Origin: Thermoproteota archaeon
GTDB lineage: Archaea; Thermoproteota; Thermoprotei_A; EX4484-217-1
Length of the DNA: 64,000 bases
Direction of reading: 5' to 3'
Assembly (NCBI GenBank): GCA_029258915.1
Contig: JAPDJU010000008.1
Location: 33,827-97,826 of the forward strand
This document shows positions 58,792 through 64,000 of this stretch, piece after piece (positions within the stretch are counted from its first letter, which is position 1; each line of letters opens with the position of its first letter). The translations under genes and the position numbers were made by a program. The notes beneath the pieces are model-generated. The model ran no database searches and was not told the origin of the DNA. It was given only the letters and a program-made list of their open reading frames with translations.

Positions 58792-59645
58792 TTCACACCT
58801 TTACCCTCCTCAGATCTGACAAGTACAGGCTTTAAAACGTAATAGAGCTTATCGGCTAGAGGCAGTGTTACCAGAGAATCATAATATACCGCTATAACAC
58901 CCGAGATAAGGTTGCTTGCAACAGCAAAGGCTAAAATGGCGTCCTTGATTTCTGTAAACACAAGGCTCATTGCTGCTGAGCAAGCAGTCATCATGCTTGC
59001 GCTTCCCGGCCCACATGCCATAGCTAGGGCTAGTGGGTGAAATACCCTACCTAGCACCGAGCCTAAGGTAGAGCCGACAAAAGCCCACCATATTGTTCCG
59101 TAAACTGTTCCGCAAATGTATACACCCAGCGTGCCTAAACCTTCAGGAGAATCTAACCTATATCTTTCGCTAATAACTGCTAAAGCGGGCTCTCTACATA
59201 TGTCAAAGGAAGCCCCTACAGCTTCTCTCCTTAACCCTAAAAGTAGGCCTACAGGTAAACCTATAAGAATAGTACCTATTGTAGCAGCAAAGTTTTGAGC
59301 TATTAACGGTATTCCATATTTAATCATCATAGGCACGTGTGGCCCAACTAAAACTCCATATTTAGCTGCTAAGGGGCTTAAGGACCCTATTATAAATGGT
59401 GAAGCTATTTTAACTTCCTCCTCTGAAACAAGTTTTTTAAGAGGCTCTATAACTTTCCCTAAGATCTTCGGAGATATTATTAATCCCAGCACTACAGCAT
59501 ACAGCATCGGAAATAATGTGATCATAGCGATCCACACTTTAAATTTTAAAACGCCAATGATCTCGCTAATTACTATGATTATGATAATAGCTATATGTAG
59601 CTTAATATAAGGCCTTAGTTTTTCAAGAATGCTTTTTTCTGCCAT
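58788..59645 (-). CDS. DUF3100-family membrane protein
   Basis: A 285-residue protein with about eight hydrophobic segments. The region PVGLLLGLRREAVGASFDIC, REPALAVISERYRLDSPEGL and GTVYGTIWWAFVGSTLGSV fits what I recall of DUF3100, a putative transporter family often next to M20 amidohydrolases in bacteria. Conserved polar residues (GPGSASMMTACSAA) within membrane segments suggest a substrate path. First gene of a two-gene operon whose promoter carries a near-perfect copy of the shared operator. Confidence 0.75.
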   Translation of the reverse strand: MAEKSILEKLRPYIKLHIAIIIIIVISEIIGVLKFKVWIAMITLFPMLYAVVLGLIISPKILGKVIEPLKKLVSEEEVKIASPFIIGSLSPLAAKYGVLVGPHVPMMIKYGIPLIAQNFAATIGTILIGLPVGLLLGLRREAVGASFDICREPALAVISERYRLDSPEGLGTLGVYICGTVYGTIWWAFVGSTLGSVLGRVFHPLALAMACGPGSASMMTACSAAMSLVFTEIKDAILAFAVASNLISGVIAVYYDSLVTLPLADKLYYVLKPVLVRSEEGKGVK

Positions 59646-59689
59646 TAACTTTCCTCCTTTAGAAATTTTCTATCATTATACTTTTAAAT

Positions 59690-59733
59690 GATATAATTAA
59701 TAACATTTTCTCTAATCTTATTGGAAAAATGTT
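59690..59733 (-). promoter_or_regulatory. DUF3100 operon promoter with shared operator
   Basis: Read on the minus strand: ACATTTT, 16 bases beginning TCCAATAAGATT, AAAATGT, then TATTAATTATAT, a TATA-like box. The half-sites are exact inverted repeats. It differs from the creatininase copy at very few positions (one inside the 30-bp operator). It lies 45-90 bp upstream of the DUF3100 start. Confidence 0.75.
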
Positions 59734-59864
59734 TTACATATTATTGAGTAAAGTTAATTTTTTCCCACCTAGAATATACTACAACCTATTCTATGGAAAT
59801 TTTTGAGCAATCCTGCACTATAGATTTTCTTGAATTTTAATAGTTTAGCTAATTAGTGTTTCTA

Positions 59865-60317
59865 CTAGAACCATCCTTCGGCATTTCTATGCTCGTTTAA
59901 GACTATATGTGTTTCCGTATCTTTAATATCCGGACATATCTCCCTAATTCTCTTTAAAAATAGATCAAGTTCCTCTATATTTCTGAAATATGCTTCAATA
60001 ACGACGTCCTTGTCTCCTGTAATACCATATATTTTAAAAATGTTTGGATATTTTCCTAGTACTTTAACTACCTCTGTAGATACGCCTGTTCTAGTTTTGA
60101 CTTCTATTATAGTTTTAACTGGGAAGCCTAGTTTTTTTGCATCTATCTCTATAGTATAGGCTTTTATAATACCCTGTTTTTCTAGATCTCTGACTTTATG
60201 ATAGCATGATGTAGTGGATATTCCTACCTTTTTGCTAAGTTTTTTGTAAGTGATTTTTGAGTTTTTATACAATTCCCTCAAGATTCTCAAAGACCATTCA
60301 TCTAAAAATTTTTCCAT
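59865..60317 (-). CDS. Lrp/AsnC-family transcription regulator
   Basis: A 150-residue regulator: N-terminal winged helix-turn-helix (LDEWSLRILRELYKNSKIT; KKVGISTTSCYHKVRDLEKQGI) and C-terminal RAM ligand domain (VKTIIEVKTRTG, IFKIYGITGDKDVVIEAYFRN). Family members bind amino acids or other small ligands and act as activators or repressors. It sits between the DUF3100 operon and the creatininase operon, divergent from the latter, so it is the obvious candidate for the shared operator. Its own promoter region holds an AT-rich GAAAAT-7-ATTTTC inverted repeat. Confidence 0.92.
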   Translation of the reverse strand: MEKFLDEWSLRILRELYKNSKITYKKLSKKVGISTTSCYHKVRDLEKQGIIKAYTIEIDAKKLGFPVKTIIEVKTRTGVSTEVVKVLGKYPNIFKIYGITGDKDVVIEAYFRNIEELDLFLKRIREICPDIKDTETHIVLNEHRNAEGWF

Positions 60318-60378
60318 AGATATTACCCCAGCAATATTTTAGATGAAAATATTTTTAATTTTCTGATAAAATATGTGA

Positions 60379-60423
60379 ACATTTTTCCAATAAGATTATA
60401 GAAAATGTTATTAATATATATTT
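60379..60423 (+). promoter_or_regulatory. Creatininase operon promoter with shared operator
   Basis: ACATTTT (60380-60386), 16 bases TCCAATAAGATTATAG, AAAATGT (60402-60408), then TATTAATATATA, a TATA box at 60409-60420. The operator abuts the BRE/TATA, where a bound protein could block or help TFB/TBP. Predicted transcript start is near 60437, at an ATG. Confidence 0.75.
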
Positions 60424-60436
60424 CCCCTAAATAATA

Positions 60437-61287
60437 ATGGTAAAATCATTCCAGATAATATAACTTATCTAGTTGGTGAAATCAAGGGTAACAACATTTT
60501 TAGGGGGGTTGGAACGCCGGGTTTATGGCTCCATGAAATGAGTTGGTCGGAAGTAGAAGAATACTTAAAAAAGGATAATAGAATAATCATCCCCATTGGA
60601 AGTACAGAACAACATGGCAAATTTGCCCCACTAGGTACTGATACGTTTGCAGCAATAGCACTTGCAGAAGATACAAGCACCCGAACAGGTGTTCTCATTG
60701 CTCCTCCATTGTGGTTTGGATGGAGTCCGCATCATTTGGTAAGACCGGGAACTATAAGTATAAGAGCTGAAGTTTTAATAGAGGTTCTTTATGATATTAT
60801 AAGGTCGTTAGCAAAGCATGGATTCAAGAAATTTGTTGTTGTAAACGGTCACAGAATAGTTAATATTCCATGGATGCAGATTGCAGCGGAAAGAGCTCAA
60901 AGAGAGCTAAAAGTTAGAGTTGTCATTTTTGACCCAGCATACATGAGCAAGGAAATCGCTGATAAACTAGGTTTTGGACCTGTAGGGCATGCCGAAGAAA
61001 TAGAAATATCCCATATGTTATACAAGTACCCGCAACTAGTTAACTTAAGCAAGGCTAAGGACTACGTTCCGAAGGAGAAACCTCTCTATCACGTTGACCC
61101 AAGAGATCCAAGAGACACTTTATGTTATGTACCAAGTACAGAGGAAGACATGAAAGCTCTTATCGAAGCTTCTGGCGACTCCATAGTGGGTAGACCAACG
61201 ATGTCTTCAGCAGAGAAGGGTAAAAAATACCATGAATACTTAGTTTCAAGACTAGCAGAAGTTCTAAATATGTTGAAGGAGGGATAA
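60437..61287 (+). pseudogene. Creatininase-family amidohydrolase, apparent 5' frameshift
   Basis: The intact frame from ATG 60538 gives 249 residues with the creatininase metal motifs: PIGSTEQHGKFAPLGTDT (Glu, His, Asp), VVNGHRIVN (His) and GHAEEIEIS (Glu). In the same frame, protein-like sequence continues upstream (NITYLVGEIKGNNIFR, then GTPGLWLHEM) to about 60443 without any start codon. ATG 60437, at the predicted transcript start, is one frame off; one more A in the run at 60442-60445 would join them as MVKIIPDNITYL. Either a real frameshift, a sequencing error, or internal start at 60538. Members hydrolyse cyclic or linear amides; substrate unknown. Confidence 0.7.
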
Positions 61288-61293
61288 AAAAGA

Positions 61294-61557
61294 ATGAGTT
61301 TAAGCTTAGGTGAAAAAATATTCTATGTCATTATAATATTGGCCATAATACTATCTAACCCGCCTATACTAAATATTGTCAACGAGTACTGTAAAACACA
61401 TCCTTTAACGCTGAGTTTTCCAACATTTTGGCTCTATTTAGAAATAGTATGGACTATAGTGATAGTATCGTTCGCTATTGCAGCGCTTAAAATCGAAAAG
61501 TGGAGAAAGATTGAGGAAAGAGTTGAAAAAATATTTTTAAAGAAGGAGGTGAAGTGA
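61294..61557 (+). CDS. Small two-span membrane protein preceding SSS symporter
   Basis: An 87-residue protein with two membrane helices (IFYVIIILAIILSNPPIL and FWLYLEIVWTIVIVSFAIAAL) and a charged tail. Small proteins of this sort (DUF3311-like) commonly precede sodium/solute symporters and are thought to be accessory subunits. It begins after a GGAGGG site and its stop is one base from the symporter GTG, indicating translational coupling. Confidence 0.7.
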   Translation: MSLSLGEKIFYVIIILAIILSNPPILNIVNEYCKTHPLTLSFPTFWLYLEIVWTIVIVSFAIAALKIEKWRKIEERVEKIFLKKEVK

Positions 61558-61558
61558 A

Positions 61559-63046
61559 GTGGAAGAGTTAGAAGCATTTATAGGTATTACTATCTTATTC
61601 GGCTGGGTCTTTCTAATGGTCATTACAGCTTGGCTTAGCACGAAATATAGGAAATTAAGTGTAACAGATTTTGCTACAACCGGTGGCACATTAGGTTTAC
61701 TAACACTCTTTCTGACATATAGTGCAACATATCATAGTGCTTATGCGTTTATGGGAACTACGGGCTTCATATATACACATGGTTTAGCATGGTGGGATAA
61801 TGTTATGTGGTGTGTACTTCCAGGAATAGCCTTCTGGGTCATTGGTAGTAGAGTGTGGGTGCTTTCGAAAAAATATGGTTTCATATCTTATGGTGACTAT
61901 CTTAGAGGGGTTTATGGAAGCGGCAGATCAGTAGCCACAGCTTTAAGCGTTGTAGCAGCTATAGCTGGCTTTGTTTTTGTCCTGTTATACACAGCTATAC
62001 AGGCTTTAGGAATAGCATATCTTTTCAACGTTATAAGTAAGGGAATAATAACTTTCGAGCTGGGCCTCATAATATTCATAATACTAATGGTATTTATAAC
62101 ATGGATAGGCGGTTTACGTGCCGTAGCATGGACAGACACTATTCAAGGAATATTTATGTTGGTAGCTTATATTCTTGGCTGTATATGGGTAGCCTCAGCA
62201 GCATTTGGCGGAATATTCAATGTTTTTTCGGAGGCAGCACAAAGAATCCCAGAGGGCCTATCTTTGCCTGGGTTTAAAGGAGCTTTTACTCCTCAGTTCT
62301 GGACGTCATTATGGATTACAATAACTTTAGGCATGATAGTAATGCCTCATGTTTGGATAAGATATTATGCGGGTAAATCACTAAGGATAATCAAATGGGC
62401 TGCAGTATTTACAGCAGCATATTTAACCTATCTATATATATTTACGCCGGCTATAGGTTTAGCAGCTAAGCTACTTTACCCTGAATATCCAACTCCTGAT
62501 AAACTAGTACCAGTGTTGCTTTTAAGATATACGCCATTTGCTTTTGCAGCCTTCGTCATAGCAGGTGCTCTTGCAGCAGCCTTATCTACTGCTGATTCAC
62601 AACTTCATGCCGTAAGCACGATACTTACAGTGGACATCTATAAGCCTTTCATAAAACCTGAGGCTGATGAGAAATACTTATACCATGTTGAAAGATGGAT
62701 AGTAATAGCTTTAGGAGCTATCGTGGCGTTAATATCTTTCACAAGACCGGGACTTTTCTTAACCATTCTAGCAATGGCAACCTCTGGGACAGCTACGCTT
62801 TTCCCCGTATTTGTTGCTCCACTGTTCTGGAAGAGAGTTACTTCGAAGGCTGCTTTAGCTAGCGCAATTATAGGGGAAATAGTGGTTGCTTTAACCACCT
62901 TCGTGTGGAAAAACCCATACGGAGTAGTATCTGGTGTTTGGGGATTAATCGTGGCTTTAGTAGTGTTAATCATAGCCTCTATAGTTACGAAGCCGGAAAA
63001 ATCTGTGGAAGAATGTGTAACATTTCTAAGAAGCATATTTAGGTGA
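61559..63046 (+). CDS. Sodium:solute symporter (SSS family)
   Basis: A 495-residue carrier with about 13 hydrophobic segments. Family features: LSVTDFATTGGTLGLLTLFLT at the start of the core, GFIYTHGLAWWDNVMW, WIGGLRAVAWTDTIQGIFM (the classical SSS signature G-G-x-x-A-V-x-x-T-D-x-x-Q) and ALAAALSTADSQLHAVSTIL (sodium-site Ser/Thr region). Substrates of the family include proline, pantothenate and carboxylates. Its operon with a creatininase-type enzyme suggests an amide or lactam-like import substrate, an inference. Confidence 0.92.
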   Translation: MEELEAFIGITILFGWVFLMVITAWLSTKYRKLSVTDFATTGGTLGLLTLFLTYSATYHSAYAFMGTTGFIYTHGLAWWDNVMWCVLPGIAFWVIGSRVWVLSKKYGFISYGDYLRGVYGSGRSVATALSVVAAIAGFVFVLLYTAIQALGIAYLFNVISKGIITFELGLIIFIILMVFITWIGGLRAVAWTDTIQGIFMLVAYILGCIWVASAAFGGIFNVFSEAAQRIPEGLSLPGFKGAFTPQFWTSLWITITLGMIVMPHVWIRYYAGKSLRIIKWAAVFTAAYLTYLYIFTPAIGLAAKLLYPEYPTPDKLVPVLLLRYTPFAFAAFVIAGALAAALSTADSQLHAVSTILTVDIYKPFIKPEADEKYLYHVERWIVIALGAIVALISFTRPGLFLTILAMATSGTATLFPVFVAPLFWKRVTSKAALASAIIGEIVVALTTFVWKNPYGVVSGVWGLIVALVVLIIASIVTKPEKSVEECVTFLRSIFR

Positions 63047-63050
63047 AAAA

Positions 63051-64000
63051 ATGGGATCACCTAAAGTAAGAGAGTATTTTAAGAAAAAGTACTTGGAGCT
63101 TGTAGAGAGAGGGGAGACTTGGGAGCTTTTAAGGCTCATGGGGCCAACAGGTCCTAGAGCTATTGTTGAAGGAAGAGAGATGATAGTGCTTGCATCAAAC
63201 AATTACTTGAACTTGGCGAACGATCCTAGAATTAAGAGGGCTGCCATTGAGGCAATAGAGAAGTATGGTTGGGGTGCGGGATCTGACTGGTCTATTGCTG
63301 GATATACTGATTTGCAAGAGAAACTGCATAGGAAAATAGCTGAGTTTAAGAAGACTGAGGCTGGATTAGCTTTTCAAACAGGTTTTGCTGTTAACGCAGG
63401 TACGATACCTAAGATAGTTGGGAGAGGAGATGTAATATTATCTGAAGAACTTAATCATGGAAGCATAATAGATGGTGTAAGACTTTCAAGAGCCGACAAG
63501 GTAATCTATAAGCATTGTGATGTAGGGGATCTTGAAGATAAGCTAAGAAAAGTTCATGGAAAATATAGGAACATATTGATAGTTACTGACGGAGTTTTCT
63601 CAATGGATGGCGATATAGCACCCGTGGATAAAATACAGAAACTAGCCGATGAGTTCGGAGCAATGACATACGTTGATGATGCCCACGGAGAGGGTGTTCT
63701 AGGAGAAGGACGTGGAATAGGAGTGCATTTCGGTTTAGAGAAGAAAATAGATTTCCAAATGGGAACATTCTCAAAGGCTTTAGGGTCTTTTGGAGGAATG
63801 CTTGCTGGAGATAAGGAAGTAATAGATTATGTACGTAATACTGCAAGAACATGGCTCTTAAGCGCAGCTTATCCGCCATCGGTAACAGCAGCAAATATAA
63901 AAGCTCTTGAAATAGTTATGAGCGAACCTGAAAGAGTTAGAAGACTATGGGATAAAACAAGATATTTTAAGAAAGAACTTGAATCAATGGGATTTAACAC
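63051..64000 (+). CDS. Alpha-oxoamine synthase-like PLP enzyme (partial)
   Basis: The first 316 residues of a fold-type I PLP enzyme of the glycine C-acetyltransferase / 8-amino-7-oxononanoate synthase family, cut by the window end. Seen: SNNYLNLANDPRIKRAAIEA, GWGAGSDWSIAGYTDLQEKL, FQTGFAVNAG, LNHGSIIDGVRLS, TDGVFSMDGDIAP, YVDDAHGEGVLG and the PLP Lys in GTFSKALGSFGG. Such enzymes join or split an amino acid and an acyl-CoA. Threonine catabolism via 2-amino-3-ketobutyrate is one option. It follows the symporter by four bases, same operon. Confidence 0.9.
   Translation, partial: MGSPKVREYFKKKYLELVERGETWELLRLMGPTGPRAIVEGREMIVLASNNYLNLANDPRIKRAAIEAIEKYGWGAGSDWSIAGYTDLQEKLHRKIAEFKKTEAGLAFQTGFAVNAGTIPKIVGRGDVILSEELNHGSIIDGVRLSRADKVIYKHCDVGDLEDKLRKVHGKYRNILIVTDGVFSMDGDIAPVDKIQKLADEFGAMTYVDDAHGEGVLGEGRGIGVHFGLEKKIDFQMGTFSKALGSFGGMLAGDKEVIDYVRNTARTWLLSAAYPPSVTAANIKALEIVMSEPERVRRLWDKTRYFKKELESMGFN

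Overview
The window comes from a hyperthermophilic archaeon of the TACK (Thermoproteota-like) group. Supporting signs are a full-length reverse gyrase, the ribosomal proteins S25e, S26e, L39e, L31e and LX, class I lysyl-tRNA synthetase, TFB, TFS, Spt5 and Rpo12, a BHB-type tRNA intron, AMP phosphorylase, and AT-rich DNA with TATA promoters and GTG/TTG starts. I cannot name the species; the many uncharacterised small proteins suggest a poorly sampled lineage.

Layout. 1-6.3 kb: the 5' part of an ADP-forming acyl-CoA synthetase, tRNA-Leu followed by a candidate structured RNA, a transglutaminase-like protein, a metallo-beta-lactamase-fold enzyme, a GT-C type membrane glycosyltransferase and Nep1. 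6.3-18.4 kb: a long co-directional block for translation and secretion (RNase P Rnp4, a CRM protein, S19e, PDCD5, L39e, L31e, aIF6, LX, prefoldin alpha, FtsY, DtdA, SecE, Spt5, L11, L1, L10, L12, AlaRS). 18.4-26 kb: tRNA-Arg, small unknown genes, an endonuclease IV-like protein, a lipid-head-group transferase, S26e, ProRS, TrmI and S25e. 25.4-36 kb: reverse gyrase with a nitrilase-like protein lacking catalytic residues, a KaiC-like ATPase, Cdc48 and TmcA. 36-55 kb: PEP synthase, a C/D box sRNA, UbiX, tRNA endonuclease, a radical SAM protein, GlyRS, agmatinase, Rpo12, aIF1, TFB, LysRS, tRNA-Gln with a 16-nt intron, an MfnA-like decarboxylase, TFS, AMP phosphorylase and a GDT1-like transporter.

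55.3-56.6 kb is compositionally different (GC-richer): a DUF89 gene and a decayed-looking stretch beside tRNA-Pro, probably acquired DNA.

57-64 kb is the most interesting accessory part. An M20 amidohydrolase, a DUF3100 membrane operon, an Lrp/AsnC regulator and an operon of creatininase-family enzyme, small membrane subunit, sodium/solute symporter and alpha-oxoamine-synthase-like PLP enzyme are clustered. The promoters of the M20 gene, the DUF3100 operon and the creatininase operon carry the same element immediately upstream of the TATA box (ACATTTT, 16 nt, AAAATGT in the two best copies). This looks like a local regulon for uptake and hydrolysis of an amide- or amino-acid-derived substrate that I cannot identify. 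The creatininase gene itself appears to have a one-base frameshift near its 5' end.
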